DNA of 64,000 bases. Origin: Sphingobacteriia bacterium (lineage in GTDB: Bacteria > Bacteroidota > Bacteroidia > Chitinophagales > Chitinophagaceae). The notes beneath the pieces are model-generated. The model ran no database searches and was not told where the DNA came from. It saw nothing but the letters and a program-made list of their open reading frames with translations. The stretch's first letter is position 1, and each line of letters begins with the position of its first letter. Below are positions 18,044 through 28,020 of the stretch, in pieces. The stretch lies in the NCBI GenBank assembly GCA_017304675.1, contig JAFKLS010000016.1, positions 62,001 through 126,000 on the forward strand, read 5' to 3'. The translations under genes and the position numbers were made by a program.

Positions 18044-19573
18044 TTATTCAAAATCAGATGCTTTAGGAATAATATCTGATGGATTACGCAGTTTACTGTT
18101 TTTACGGCTATAAGCAAAGTAAACAATCAATCCTACTGCCATCCAGCCAAATGCAACAGTTAAGGTTTGGCGGTCTAATCCAACAATCATTGCCAGGCAA
18201 ATTAAGGCACCAAGGGTTGATACTACGGGCGCAGCCGGTGCTTTAAACGGACGTTGCAATTCAGGGGATTTCATTCGCAAAATCCATACACCAATACTTA
18301 CCAATACAAAAGCAAATAAAGTACCAAAACTTGTTAAATCACCAGCCACATGCCCCGGTACAAAAGCAGCAAAAGCGCCTACAAAAACAAATAAAATCCA
18401 GTTGGCTTTATAAGGGGTTTTAAATTTAGGATGCAGGTCGCCAAAAGCTTTAGGAATCAGCCCATCGTTACTCATAGTATAAAAAATACGACTTTGCCCC
18501 ATTAACATTACCAAAATAACAGAAGAAAACCCAGCAAGAATAGCAACTGTAACTGCTGTGGCCAACCAGCCGTAGCCAGACATGTAAGTAGAAATGGCAT
18601 AGGCTACAGAAGCTTCTCTTCCTTTTTCCGGATCAACAAAATCTTTCCAGTTGGCTACACCTGTTAAAACGTGTCCAAATAAAATGTATAAAATGGTACA
18701 AATAACAAGTGAACCTAAAATACCAATAGGCATATCGCGTTTGGGATTTTTAGCTTCCTGTGCAGCAGTACTCACTGCATCAAAGCCAATGAATGCAAAA
18801 AATACAATAGCGGCACCACCCAATATACCACCTAAACCATGCTTGTTCCATCCGCTGTAATCTGCAATTATTTTTCCTGCACTATCTTTTACAGGGGCCG
18901 TTCCTTCCGGAATTAAATACGGTGTGTGGTTAGCAGGGTTAATAAATTTCCATCCTATAAAAATAAATAATATAACAATGGCCACTTTAATAAAAACAAT
19001 AACGGCATTTACAATAGCACTTTCCTGAGTACCTTTTATTAATAATAAAGTAAGCAACAATAAAATAACCAATGCTGGCGCATTTATTATACCACTGTGT
19101 AAAACACCGGCACTATCTGTAAAACTCTCAAATGGCGAGTGACACCACTCGTAAGGTATCTGCCCTCCAAAAAGTTTATTCAGGTATTCACTCCAGGCAA
19201 TTGAAACGGTGGCAGCACCCAGCGCATATTCCATTATTAAAGCCCAACCGATAATCCATGCAACCAATTCTCCCATTGTTACATAAGAATAAGCATAAGC
19301 GCTACCGGCAATAGGTATCATGGCTGCAAATTCTGCGTAACATAACCCTGCAAAAGCACAACCAACAGCTGCTACGATGAATGATAAAGTAACACCCGGG
19401 CCGGCAGCCTGCCCGGCAGCAGCGGCAGTTCTTACAAATAAACCGGCGCCAATAATGGCTCCTATTCCCAGTGCAATTAAGTTACCTGCACCCAGCGTAC
19501 GTTTTAATCCTTTTTCAGAATCTTCAGCCTGAGATAGCAAGACAGATAATGATTTTTTTCTGAATAAACTCAT
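18044..19573 (-). CDS. APC superfamily amino-acid permease
   Basis: A 509-residue cytoplasmic-membrane transporter of the amino acid-polyamine-organocation superfamily with about twelve to fourteen hydrophobic segments. The N-terminal motif LGAGNLIALGIGAIIGAGLFV is the substrate-binding unwound helix of the family. FFAFIGFDAVSTAAQEAKNP is also diagnostic and resembles the cationic amino-acid transporter branch. Substrate specificity cannot be fixed from sequence. It is divergent from the dicarboxylate/amino-acid symporter gene with a 135-base intergenic region. Confidence 0.9.
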   Translation of the reverse strand: MSLFRKKSLSVLLSQAEDSEKGLKRTLGAGNLIALGIGAIIGAGLFVRTAAAAGQAAGPGVTLSFIVAAVGCAFAGLCYAEFAAMIPIAGSAYAYSYVTMGELVAWIIGWALIMEYALGAATVSIAWSEYLNKLFGGQIPYEWCHSPFESFTDSAGVLHSGIINAPALVILLLLTLLLIKGTQESAIVNAVIVFIKVAIVILFIFIGWKFINPANHTPYLIPEGTAPVKDSAGKIIADYSGWNKHGLGGILGGAAIVFFAFIGFDAVSTAAQEAKNPKRDMPIGILGSLVICTILYILFGHVLTGVANWKDFVDPEKGREASVAYAISTYMSGYGWLATAVTVAILAGFSSVILVMLMGQSRIFYTMSNDGLIPKAFGDLHPKFKTPYKANWILFVFVGAFAAFVPGHVAGDLTSFGTLFAFVLVSIGVWILRMKSPELQRPFKAPAAPVVSTLGALICLAMIVGLDRQTLTVAFGWMAVGLIVYFAYSRKNSKLRNPSDIIPKASDFE

Positions 19574-19708
19574 ATTCGTAGTTTAAGTTTTCCCAAATTG
19601 GGTGCGGAAAAATAATGATTTAATCATTTCAGCAGCACAAAACTTTAAAGATTGCATTTTACAGCGGTGAAAAGTTTATTGACTATATTGCCGCCCTAAC
19701 AATTGTGT

Positions 19709-20959
19709 ATGAAGTCTAATAAGCTAACCCTGTATATACTGATTGCTATGTTTTTGGGCATTGTGGTAGGATATTATGTTCATGTAAAAGCATCGGCAGA
19801 ATTCATTAAATCATTTTCAACCAATATCAAATTATTAACCACCGTTTTTTTGCGGTGTGTACAAATGATTATTGCACCACTGGTTTTTTGTACGTTAGTG
19901 GTTGGTATTGCCAAACTGGGAGATATTAAAACTGTTGGAAGGGTAGGCGGAAAAGCCATGTTATGGTTTATTACCGCCTCGCTGGTAAGCTTATTAATTG
20001 GCCTGGTTTTGGTAAATATTTTTCAACCGGGAAAGGGGATTGAGTTAACCGGTGCGGTAGATGCTTCCGGCGCCAAAGACCTTATTGGCAAAACACAGGA
20101 ATTCTCTCTGGTAAAATTTGTAGAGCATGTATTCCCCAAAAGCATTTTTGAAGCCTTAACCAATAATGAAGTATTACAGATAGTAATCTTCTCTGTGTTT
20201 TTTGGTGTAGCGGCTTCTACTTTTGGCGAAAAAGCCCGGAATGTTGTAAAAGCACTGGATACTGCCGCTCATATTATTTTAAAAATGGTAACCTATGTAA
20301 TGAACCTTGCTCCTTTGGGCGTATTTGGCGCTATTGCTGCCGTAATTGCTACCAAAGGGTTGGAAGTGTTTAAATTTTACGGGTTTTATTTATTATACTT
20401 TCTGCTGGGTATTACAGTATTATGGATTGTATTGTTATTGGTAGGATTGATGGTATTGAAGAAAAGGTTGCCCGAGTTATTAAGAACAATACTACAGCCT
20501 TTAATTGTAGCATTCAGTACCACCAGCAGTGAAGCCGTTTTTCCTAAACTAACGGAAGAACTGGAAAAATTCGGCTGTAAAGACAAGATTGTTTCTTTTA
20601 TTCTTCCGCTAGGCTATTCTTTTAATTTAGATGGCAGCATGATGTATATGACTTTTGCCAGCATGGCTATTGCACAGGCTTCAGGTGTACATTTAGATCT
20701 TGGAACGCAAATAACCATGTTATTGGTTTTAATGTTAACCAGCAAAGGAATTGCAGGCGTGCCAAGAGCCTCGCTGGTAGTGGTTACCGCTACTTGTGCC
20801 ATGTTTAACATTCCGCCGGAAGGTATTGCCCTTATTTTGCCAATAGACCATTTTTGCGATATGTTCCGCACCATGACCAATGTTTTGGGTAATGCCCTGG
20901 CTACTACGGTAGTAAGCAAATGGGAAGGATCATTGGAAAATAGTACTCAACCCGTTTAA
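19709..20959 (+). CDS. Dicarboxylate/amino-acid:cation symporter (DAACS family)
   Basis: A 416-residue secondary transporter of the GltP/DctA family, importing glutamate, aspartate or C4-dicarboxylates with protons or sodium. It has about eight helices and two re-entrant loops: the serine-rich hairpin TTSSEAVFPK (HP1) and the later SLVVVTAT region (HP2). The NLDGSMMYM motif of TM7 is intact. I chose the ATG at 19709; the frame opens six bases earlier with TTG. It heads a same-strand run with dedA (8-base gap) and two MFS genes. Confidence 0.92.
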   Translation: MKSNKLTLYILIAMFLGIVVGYYVHVKASAEFIKSFSTNIKLLTTVFLRCVQMIIAPLVFCTLVVGIAKLGDIKTVGRVGGKAMLWFITASLVSLLIGLVLVNIFQPGKGIELTGAVDASGAKDLIGKTQEFSLVKFVEHVFPKSIFEALTNNEVLQIVIFSVFFGVAASTFGEKARNVVKALDTAAHIILKMVTYVMNLAPLGVFGAIAAVIATKGLEVFKFYGFYLLYFLLGITVLWIVLLLVGLMVLKKRLPELLRTILQPLIVAFSTTSSEAVFPKLTEELEKFGCKDKIVSFILPLGYSFNLDGSMMYMTFASMAIAQASGVHLDLGTQITMLLVLMLTSKGIAGVPRASLVVVTATCAMFNIPPEGIALILPIDHFCDMFRTMTNVLGNALATTVVSKWEGSLENSTQPV

Positions 20960-20967
20960 TCAATATC

Positions 20968-21645
20968 ATGCAATCTTTATTTCTACTTTCTTTTCAGTGG
21001 CATCAATTATTACAACCACAATTTTATATAGATAATGGCGGTTTGTGGCTTCTGTTGGTTATTGTATTTGCCGAAACAGGGTTGTTTGTTGGATTCTTTT
21101 TACCGGGAGACAGTCTGTTATTTATTGCCGGCATATTCAGTAATAAACTGGCTGCTTATTTAATGGAAACCAATAGCGACCTGTTGAATTTATTGCTTAT
21201 TGCTTCTCTTGTTTCTGTTGCGGGAATATTAGGTAATGCAACCGGATATTGGTTTGGCAGGAAGGTTGGCCCAACCATGTATCACTGGAAAGACAATCTT
21301 TTATTTAAAAAACATTACCTGGAACAAGCACATGAATTTTACGAAAAACATGGCGGCGGGGCCATTGTATTTGCAAGATTCATTCCTATTGTAAGAACTT
21401 TTGCGCCTATTGTGGCAGGTATTGTGGAGATGGATAAAAAGAAATTTACTTATTACAATATTGTAGGCTGTATTGCGTGGGTGGTTACCATGCTGGCAGC
21501 AGGGCATTATCTTGACAAATTCTTCCTTCAGCATTATGGGTTTGATCTTAAAAAACATTTAGAAGTAATTGTGCTGGGCATTGTACTTATTACAACAGCG
21601 CCTGTAATAATTAAACTGGTATTCAGCAAAAAGAAAACCTCCTAA
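20968..21645 (+). CDS. DedA family membrane protein
   Basis: A 225-residue DedA/SNARE-associated family protein, a group now thought to act as phospholipid flippases (undecaprenyl phosphate or phosphatidylethanolamine recycling, family knowledge). It has the motif ETGLFVGFFLPGDSLLFIAG and the signature GGGAIVFARFIPIVRTFAPIVAG, with the conserved Arg residues, and about five hydrophobic segments. It follows the symporter gene by 8 bases and precedes an MFS gene by 9 bases. Confidence 0.92.
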   Translation: MQSLFLLSFQWHQLLQPQFYIDNGGLWLLLVIVFAETGLFVGFFLPGDSLLFIAGIFSNKLAAYLMETNSDLLNLLLIASLVSVAGILGNATGYWFGRKVGPTMYHWKDNLLFKKHYLEQAHEFYEKHGGGAIVFARFIPIVRTFAPIVAGIVEMDKKKFTYYNIVGCIAWVVTMLAAGHYLDKFFLQHYGFDLKKHLEVIVLGIVLITTAPVIIKLVFSKKKTS

Positions 21646-21654
21646 ACGTTGTAC

Positions 21655-22902
21655 ATGCAACCCCTTCAACAAAAACAATATTCCGTTTTCTCTTTACCTG
21701 TTATTGTAGGTGCTTTGGGTTTTTTTGTTGATATCTACGATCTTTTATTATTTTCCATCGTTAGAAAAAAAAGTCTTCAGGATTTAAAAGTACCCGAAAA
21801 CCTTGCCAAAGAGTTTGGTGAAAATATTATTAGCTGGCAAATGCTGGGGTTGGTGGTAGGCGGCATTATTTGGGGGATGCTTGGTGATAAGAAAGGGCGT
21901 AAAAGTGTTTTATTCGGGTCCATACTTTTATATTCCCTGGCAACCATTGCCAATGGATTGGTACAAAATGTAGAAATATATACCTGGCTTAGGTTTATTG
22001 CTGCATTAGGCCTCGCCGGCGAATTGGGTGCCAGCATTACACTTGTCAACGAAATGCTTAGCAAAGAAAAAAGAGGTATTGGCTCTGCTATTATTGCTAC
22101 AAGCGGTGTGTTTGGAACAATTGCTGCTTATATTGTTTACAATATAAGTAATGAAGACTGGCGTTTATGTTATTTTATAGGAGGGGGTATGGGCATAGCA
22201 TTACTTTTTTTACGAATGGGTGTTTTGGAAAGCACCATGTACGATCGTGCAAAACATACAGATGTGGAGCTGGGTAACTTTTTCATGTTTCTAAATAACA
22301 GGGAACGTTTTTTCAGGTACCTGCGTGCAACATTAATAGGGCTGCCTGTATGGTATGTAATTGGTATAATGATCAGCTTCAGCGATGAGTTTGCAAAACG
22401 ATTCGGTATAGATCATTTCGATCAGCCAAAATCGCTGATGCTGCAATATGTGGCCTTAGCATTTGGTGATATGTTTGCAGGATTTTTTAGCAATTACATT
22501 AAAAGCAGAAAACGCACATTGATTCTTTATTATTTCATTCTCGCCTTTTTTATCTTTCTGTTTTTTGCATTGAAAGGGGGTGGCTCTGCTACCAATATGT
22601 ACCTGATTTGTATGGGCTTGGGCTTTGGGTCGGGCATCTCTGTACTGTATATTACCATGAGTGCTGAACAGTTCGGCACCAATCTCAGGGCAACAGCAGC
22701 TATTTCTGTTCCTAATTTGGTAAGAGGTTTTTTACCATTGATTATTTTATTGTTTAAATTTTTAAGAAGCGATAACGTTTTGAACGATTATGTTACAGCT
22801 GCCTGGATTGTTGGTGTTATTGTTTTAATCACGGGATTTATTTCTGTTCTGTATACAAAAGAAACTTTCGGAAAGGATTTAGATTTTATAGAAAAGAATT
22901 AA
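21655..22902 (+). CDS. MFS transporter, first of tandem pair
   Basis: A 415-residue MFS carrier with about twelve membrane segments, of the metabolite:H+ symporter-like type. Markers are GDKKGRKSVLFGS between TM2 and TM3 and the helix GLAGELGASITLVNEML. I chose the ATG at 21655; a TTG six bases earlier is possible. A paralogue with the same motifs (GDKKGRLSVLFGS, GELGAGITLVSELL) follows at 23008, so the two arose by tandem duplication. The duplication is not recent, since many positions differ. The substrate is unknown. Confidence 0.85.
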   Translation: MQPLQQKQYSVFSLPVIVGALGFFVDIYDLLLFSIVRKKSLQDLKVPENLAKEFGENIISWQMLGLVVGGIIWGMLGDKKGRKSVLFGSILLYSLATIANGLVQNVEIYTWLRFIAALGLAGELGASITLVNEMLSKEKRGIGSAIIATSGVFGTIAAYIVYNISNEDWRLCYFIGGGMGIALLFLRMGVLESTMYDRAKHTDVELGNFFMFLNNRERFFRYLRATLIGLPVWYVIGIMISFSDEFAKRFGIDHFDQPKSLMLQYVALAFGDMFAGFFSNYIKSRKRTLILYYFILAFFIFLFFALKGGGSATNMYLICMGLGFGSGISVLYITMSAEQFGTNLRATAAISVPNLVRGFLPLIILLFKFLRSDNVLNDYVTAAWIVGVIVLITGFISVLYTKETFGKDLDFIEKN

Positions 22903-22981
22903 CCATGATTAAAAGATTAATGGACTATCATGATAAAAGTTTCATCAAGTAATTCCTTCTTATCATTTTAATCAAGGTTCA
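22902..22981. repeat. Imperfect palindrome between the two MFS genes
   Basis: AACCATGATTAAAAGATTAA at the left is roughly mirrored by TTTTAATCAAGGTT at the right. It has the look of a dispersed intergenic palindrome and could also reduce read-through between the paralogues. Confidence 0.45.
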
Positions 22982-23007
22982 TTATCTTCAACTTCTAACA
23001 TTTGCTC

Positions 23008-24246
23008 ATGAGTCAACATCAAAAACATTACGGCATTCTTTCTATTCCTGTTATCGTTGCTGCACTTGGCTATTTTGTAGATATATACGACCTGCTGTTG
23101 TTTACCATTGTAAAAAAATCGAGCATGCTTGGTGTTGGAGCTACAGATGCCACCCTGCTTGCAGATAGTACCAGGGTAATTAACTGGCAAATGGTAGGAT
23201 TGCTTATCGGCGGAATTGTATGGGGTGTTTTGGGCGATAAAAAAGGCAGGCTAAGTGTACTGTTCGGTTCTATTATTTTATACTCTGTGGCCAATTTTAT
23301 TACGGGCTTTATTACAACTGTTGATCAATATGCATGGTGTAGGTTTGTGGCTGGACTGGGTTTGGCCGGGGAACTGGGTGCAGGTATTACGTTGGTAAGT
23401 GAGTTGTTGCCGAAAGATAAAAGAGGTATTGGCACTTCTATGGTTGCCGGCATTGGCTTAAGCGGTGCTGTATTGGCCTATTTCATTTACCAGTTTACAA
23501 AAGATTGGAGATTGTGTTATAAGATAGGAGGAGGCTTAGGTATATTGTTATTATTTCTCAGAATATCAGTTGCAGAGAGCGGTATGTTTAAAGAAGCTAA
23601 AGAACAAAAAGTGGCAAGGGGTAATTTCCTTATGTTTTTTACCAATGCCCAAAGATTTAAAAAATATGTATTGGCTATTTTAATAGGATTACCTACATGG
23701 TACGTAATAGGTATATTGGTTAATCAAAGCGATCGCTTTGCAAAAGCCATGTACGGAAGTACTAGTTTAGATTCCGGGCGTTCTATCATGTTTGCATATG
23801 CTGCCATTTCCATTGGCGACATGTTTGTTGGGCTGGTAGCGCAGTTTTTTAAAAGCCGTAAAAAAGCATTGCTTTTGTATTATATGCTGTGTATACTTTG
23901 CTTGATCTTGTTCTTCAGTTCTTATAATAACAGCGATATCTCAATGTACTCCATTTGCGCGTTGCTAGGATTCAGCACCGGCTTTTGGGCTATCTTTATT
24001 ACTATGGGTGCAGAACAGTTTGGTACCAATCTCCGGGCTACTGCTGCAACCACCATTCCCAATATGGTTCGTGGGGCATTACCTTTAATTAATATGCTGT
24101 TTTTAGATATATTCCAGAAAAGTTGGGGTTACAGCATTATTAAAAGTGGTATGATTACAGGAACTATTGTTATGTGTATAACACTGGTGGCTTATTATTT
24201 TACGGAAGAAACATTTCATAAAGATTTGAATTATTTAGAAGCATAA
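23008..24246 (+). CDS. MFS transporter, second of tandem pair
   Basis: A 412-residue MFS carrier and tandem paralogue of the preceding gene, with matching motifs along its length (GALGYFVDIYDLLLF-like start, GDKKGRLSVLFGS, EQFGTNLRATAATTIPNMVRG near the end). I chose the ATG at 23008; TTG at 23002 opens the frame. Both copies keep the charged MFS loop, so both are probably active, perhaps with different substrates (inference). The glycosyltransferase gene begins 27 bases downstream. Confidence 0.85.
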   Translation: MSQHQKHYGILSIPVIVAALGYFVDIYDLLLFTIVKKSSMLGVGATDATLLADSTRVINWQMVGLLIGGIVWGVLGDKKGRLSVLFGSIILYSVANFITGFITTVDQYAWCRFVAGLGLAGELGAGITLVSELLPKDKRGIGTSMVAGIGLSGAVLAYFIYQFTKDWRLCYKIGGGLGILLLFLRISVAESGMFKEAKEQKVARGNFLMFFTNAQRFKKYVLAILIGLPTWYVIGILVNQSDRFAKAMYGSTSLDSGRSIMFAYAAISIGDMFVGLVAQFFKSRKKALLLYYMLCILCLILFFSSYNNSDISMYSICALLGFSTGFWAIFITMGAEQFGTNLRATAATTIPNMVRGALPLINMLFLDIFQKSWGYSIIKSGMITGTIVMCITLVAYYFTEETFHKDLNYLEA

Positions 24247-24273
24247 TTCGTGTAAGTTGTTTTAATTCGTGCA

Positions 24274-25263
24274 ATGAAAATCCTGATCATTCGTTTTTCA
24301 TCTATCGGCGATATTGTTTTAACAACACCTGTAATACGATGTTTGAAGCAGCAGCTTGCTCATGCAGAGATTCATTTTCTTACAAAATATTCGTTCAGAG
24401 ATATCCTTGAAGCCAATCCTTATATTGATAAACTTATTCTGCTGCGTACAGACTGGGCTGCAACGATGCATGAATTGAAGAATGAACATTATGATGTGGT
24501 GATAGACCTTCATCATAATCTTAGAACACTTCGTGTAAAAAGAACTTTAAAGGTTAAACAAACCTTTTCTTTTAATAAACTGAATACACAAAAATGGTTG
24601 TTAACTGCATTAAAAGTGAACAGGCTTCCTAAGATGCACATTGTTGACAGGTATCTTGATGCTGTTAAGAAACTGGGAGTACAAAATGATGGGAAGGGGC
24701 TTGATTATTTTATTCCGGAAAAAGATAAAGTTGCCTTGCAAGATATTCCTACAACACACCAATTTGGCTTTATTGGTATTGTAATTGGGGCGGCATTGGC
24801 CACTAAAAGAATGCCATTGCATAAGCTTAAAACATTGTGTGAACAAATAAGCTACCCAATTATTTTATTAGGCGGACCTGAAGATAAAAAAGATGGCGAT
24901 GCGATTGCTTCAGCAGATAACATAAAAATTTATAATGCCTGTGGGAAGTTTAGCCTTAATGAAAGCGCAGACCTGGTACAACAATCAAAGCTCATCATTA
25001 CACACGATACCGGGTTAATGCATATTGCGGCTGCATTGCAAAAAAAAATAATTTCCATATGGGGAAATACTGTTCCTGAATTTGGTATGGGGGCTTATTA
25101 TGGTAATAAAGAAACCCGGGATCTGCAATTTGAAGTTTTAAATTTATCCTGTCGCCCCTGTTCTAAAATAGGGTATAAGCAGTGCCCCAAAAAGCATTTT
25201 AAATGTATGGAGCTGCAAAATGTTGAAGCTATTGCAAATGAAGCAATTCGCCTCATTCAATAA
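24274..25263 (+). CDS. Glycosyltransferase family 9 (heptosyltransferase-like)
   Basis: A 329-residue cytoplasmic enzyme of GT family 9, which moves ADP-heptose or a related sugar onto lipopolysaccharide core. Motifs are MKILIIRFSSIGDIVLTTPV at the N-terminus, LLGGPEDKKDG near residue 200 (nucleotide site) and ITHDTGLMHIAAAL near 247. The C-terminus carries a cluster of Cys (LSCRPCSK, KQCPKKHFKC) seen in some Bacteroidota members. It likely acts in outer-membrane glycan assembly. It shares a bidirectional terminator with the convergent TonB receptor gene. Confidence 0.9.
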   Translation: MKILIIRFSSIGDIVLTTPVIRCLKQQLAHAEIHFLTKYSFRDILEANPYIDKLILLRTDWAATMHELKNEHYDVVIDLHHNLRTLRVKRTLKVKQTFSFNKLNTQKWLLTALKVNRLPKMHIVDRYLDAVKKLGVQNDGKGLDYFIPEKDKVALQDIPTTHQFGFIGIVIGAALATKRMPLHKLKTLCEQISYPIILLGGPEDKKDGDAIASADNIKIYNACGKFSLNESADLVQQSKLIITHDTGLMHIAAALQKKIISIWGNTVPEFGMGAYYGNKETRDLQFEVLNLSCRPCSKIGYKQCPKKHFKCMELQNVEAIANEAIRLIQ

Positions 25264-25282
25264 ATGCGTATCAATAATAAGA

Positions 25283-25311
25283 AATCCCCTGTAACTTATT
25301 TACAGGGGATT
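25283..25311. terminator. Bidirectional terminator
   Basis: Arms AATCCCCTGTAA and TTACAGGGGATT form an exact 12-bp stem with a five-base loop between the convergent glycosyltransferase and TonB receptor genes. Confidence 0.75.
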
Positions 25312-25335
25312 GGCTTTGTTATAGGATGAATAATT

Positions 25336-27762
25336 TTATTTGATACGTTTAGATTCACTTTCTAAACCGGTTTGTCTCTGGCGGGCAGATTTTATTTGGT
25401 TACTTCCAAACCTGTAACTAAAACTTACTCTAAAGGTTCTGCTTTCCCAATTGCCATTACCCCTTATATATAATCCGCCAAAATCGCTCTCTGCATGCCA
25501 TGGACTGGTATAGAAAATATCTGTCATGGAAAGCTTTAATGTTGCTTTTTTGTTCAATAATAATTTTTGTAAACCAATATCCATACCACCCTGCGGTTTT
25601 GTTTTCCAGGTAGCACCCCAAACACTTGGGCCATTATACCATCCACTGGCTTCGGCAGTATAATTTTTGCCTAAAGAAAATGTTTGTTGCAGGTAGGCAC
25701 CATACATTGGTATCTGAAGGCTAACACTTTTATCGTTTACTTTTCCGTTAAAGAACTGGTAGTTGTACCAGATATTAACATAACCGTTCCACCATTTTTT
25801 TATAGGCGTTGGAGAACCAATGTTAAAGCTGATGATTTGTTGTGTTGCCAGGTTTTGTTGTTGTACATAAGTAGCATTATTTAAAGTATCTGTAACCTGT
25901 GTAGCATAATCTTTTACATGGCTGTACCCAACTGTTGTATTAACCATGCCTAAGAAAGTATGGGTTACTTCAACATTATCTGTGTATTGCGGGCGAAGAA
26001 AAGCATTTCCTTTTTGATATGTTAATTCATCTAATTTGTTTTCAAAGGGATTAAGGTCTTGGTAAGTAGGCCTGTCAATTCTCCTGCTATATGTTAATCC
26101 CAAAGTATTCTTTTTATCTATATTCCAGGAGATAGCCGTACTTGGAAAAAAGTTTAAATAATTTCTTTGCACATCATTATCCGGCTGTATGATTCCATCA
26201 GCTCTTGTTAATAAGCCTTCACTGTTTGTTTGTTCCATACGTAAACCCGCCTGTAAGCTCCATTTTGCACTTAATTGCCTGTTGTAATTAATATAAGCTG
26301 CGTTTACATTTTCTTTATATGAGAACTGGTTGCTTTTATTTAAAACCTTTACGGGTGTACCGTTTTGTACCTGATAAAAATCAAAAGTATTATTGGTTTT
26401 TACATAAGAGAATTTAGCGCCATAACCTAATTTGCCTTTAAACATTTTATGCTCTACATCTACTTTTGCCGTATAAATATCTATGTTAATGGGAGTGTTG
26501 TTCTGATAGATTGAAGATACCAGCAGGCTTTGTGATGGATCGTAATAATAGTTAGGTTGGTAGCTGTTGCTCCTGCCTCTGAAAATACCATAATCTGCAT
26601 CAAAATTCACTTCGGTACCACTGGTATCGGCATAACGATAATTCATATTAAAATTACCATTATTTCTGTTACCGGGCATTGAATTGGTTGCTTTCAATTG
26701 TTTAATGTATTGCATGGTAGGGTTGTAGTAAATATTGGTTACACTATTATTGCTCCACTGGTAATTAGAGAAATTGGTAGTTGCAATAAAACCTACGGTA
26801 TTTTTTGAATTGAGGAACAGATCGGCTCCCACTTTTGTATTGATACCACCATTAGTGTGCTCTATGTTAACACTTTTCTGATCGTACAAAGTATCTTTCT
26901 GTATCCTGTATAAGTTCAACTCATTTTGGCGATCTCCAATGCTGCTTCCAACATTGCCGAATATGTTTATTTTTTTATCCCTGTAATTTAGGTTTACCGA
27001 AGCATTGCCTTTTGGCGTAACACCCTGAATAAAAGTGCTGCTTATTGCTCCATTGGTTCCGTATTTTTTATTTTTCTTCAGTTTAATATTAATAATGCCG
27101 GCATTACCACTTGCATCAAACTTCGCACTTGGGTTGCTGATCATTTCAATGGATTCAACATCGCTGCTTTGCAGGCTTCTTAGAAAGTCTGCTAAATTTT
27201 TACTATCTAACTGTACCAGTTTACCATCAATATAGATTTTGGTACCCGTTTTTCCTTTCATGGAAATATTATCGTTATTATCTACTTGTATGCCCGGGCT
27301 TTTTTGCAGTAATTCCAATACATTGCTTCCTGTAGCCGTAATACTGTTTTCTACATTGAACACAATCTTATCTGCCTTTACTTCTATCATCGGTTTTTTA
27401 GAAACCACTGTAACATCCTGAAGTTTTTTTGCTTCTTCTGTTAAGACTGTTTTTGGAACGGTAAAGTTTTTATTTTCTTCTACAGTAAAACGGTCGGAAT
27501 ATTTTTTTGCATAGCCAACAAGGGTATAGCTTAACAGATAATTACCGGGGTTGGCAGATAGCTCATAATTTCCTTCATTGTTACTTACATCGGCCTTTAC
27601 CAGGCTGCTGTCTTTTGCCTTTAAAAGCGATACGGTTACAGCGGCAATTGCTTTGCCTGATTTATCGTTTACTGTTCCGTTGATTTTTGATTTTGTGGTT
27701 TGGCTGAAGGCGGAAAACGTAAATGCCAAACAGGTTGCTAAGGGTAAAATATATTTTTTCAT
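25336..27762 (-). CDS. TonB-dependent receptor, outer-membrane beta-barrel family
   Basis: An 808-residue outer-membrane protein. The order is: signal peptide (about 1-20, TFSAFSQ), a carboxypeptidase-regulatory-like domain (about 22-110, KINGTVNDKSGKAIAAVTVSLL), a plug domain (about 115-225, with SITATGSNVLELLQKSPGI), and a C-terminal beta-barrel rich in aromatic strands ending VSFSYRFGSNQ plus a basic tail. This is the small CarboxypepD-plug-barrel type of Bacteroidota receptors, not the SusC type. I chose the ATG at 27762; the longer frame adds 16 residues before the signal peptide. The ligand is unknown; no substrate-binding partner is adjacent. Confidence 0.88.
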   Translation of the reverse strand: MKKYILPLATCLAFTFSAFSQTTKSKINGTVNDKSGKAIAAVTVSLLKAKDSSLVKADVSNNEGNYELSANPGNYLLSYTLVGYAKKYSDRFTVEENKNFTVPKTVLTEEAKKLQDVTVVSKKPMIEVKADKIVFNVENSITATGSNVLELLQKSPGIQVDNNDNISMKGKTGTKIYIDGKLVQLDSKNLADFLRSLQSSDVESIEMISNPSAKFDASGNAGIINIKLKKNKKYGTNGAISSTFIQGVTPKGNASVNLNYRDKKINIFGNVGSSIGDRQNELNLYRIQKDTLYDQKSVNIEHTNGGINTKVGADLFLNSKNTVGFIATTNFSNYQWSNNSVTNIYYNPTMQYIKQLKATNSMPGNRNNGNFNMNYRYADTSGTEVNFDADYGIFRGRSNSYQPNYYYDPSQSLLVSSIYQNNTPINIDIYTAKVDVEHKMFKGKLGYGAKFSYVKTNNTFDFYQVQNGTPVKVLNKSNQFSYKENVNAAYINYNRQLSAKWSLQAGLRMEQTNSEGLLTRADGIIQPDNDVQRNYLNFFPSTAISWNIDKKNTLGLTYSRRIDRPTYQDLNPFENKLDELTYQKGNAFLRPQYTDNVEVTHTFLGMVNTTVGYSHVKDYATQVTDTLNNATYVQQQNLATQQIISFNIGSPTPIKKWWNGYVNIWYNYQFFNGKVNDKSVSLQIPMYGAYLQQTFSLGKNYTAEASGWYNGPSVWGATWKTKPQGGMDIGLQKLLLNKKATLKLSMTDIFYTSPWHAESDFGGLYIRGNGNWESRTFRVSFSYRFGSNQIKSARQRQTGLESESKRIK

Positions 27763-27968
27763 ATCAATTAGTTCGTGTTTAATCTTAGTTTTTGCTGATT
27801 GCTTTGACAAAGTTTGGTACTTTGCTTTGCATAATACTATGTATTTTAAATGAGTGGTGATTTTTCAGGATGAAAGGTTACTAATTGATACGATGCCGGC
27901 TTAAATAGGTTACATTATTTTATGGCAATAAGGCTTAGCGGTAAATAGTTGGGATGAATGGAAGTTAT

Positions 27969-27996
27969 AAAAAAACCCGGCCAAAGTAGCCGGGTT
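27969..27996 (-). terminator. Terminator of mdh
   Basis: Stem AACCCGGC / GCCGGGTT with a short loop; on the minus strand it ends in TTTTTTT. It lies 25 bases after the mdh stop. Confidence 0.8.
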
Positions 27997-28020
27997 ACAA
28001 GTATTGATTGAATACGCTTT

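Noticed and set aside
27763..28020. Possible regulatory RNA between the TonB receptor gene and mdh
   Set aside because: Apart from the mdh terminator, I found no stable structure or known motif in this spacer.
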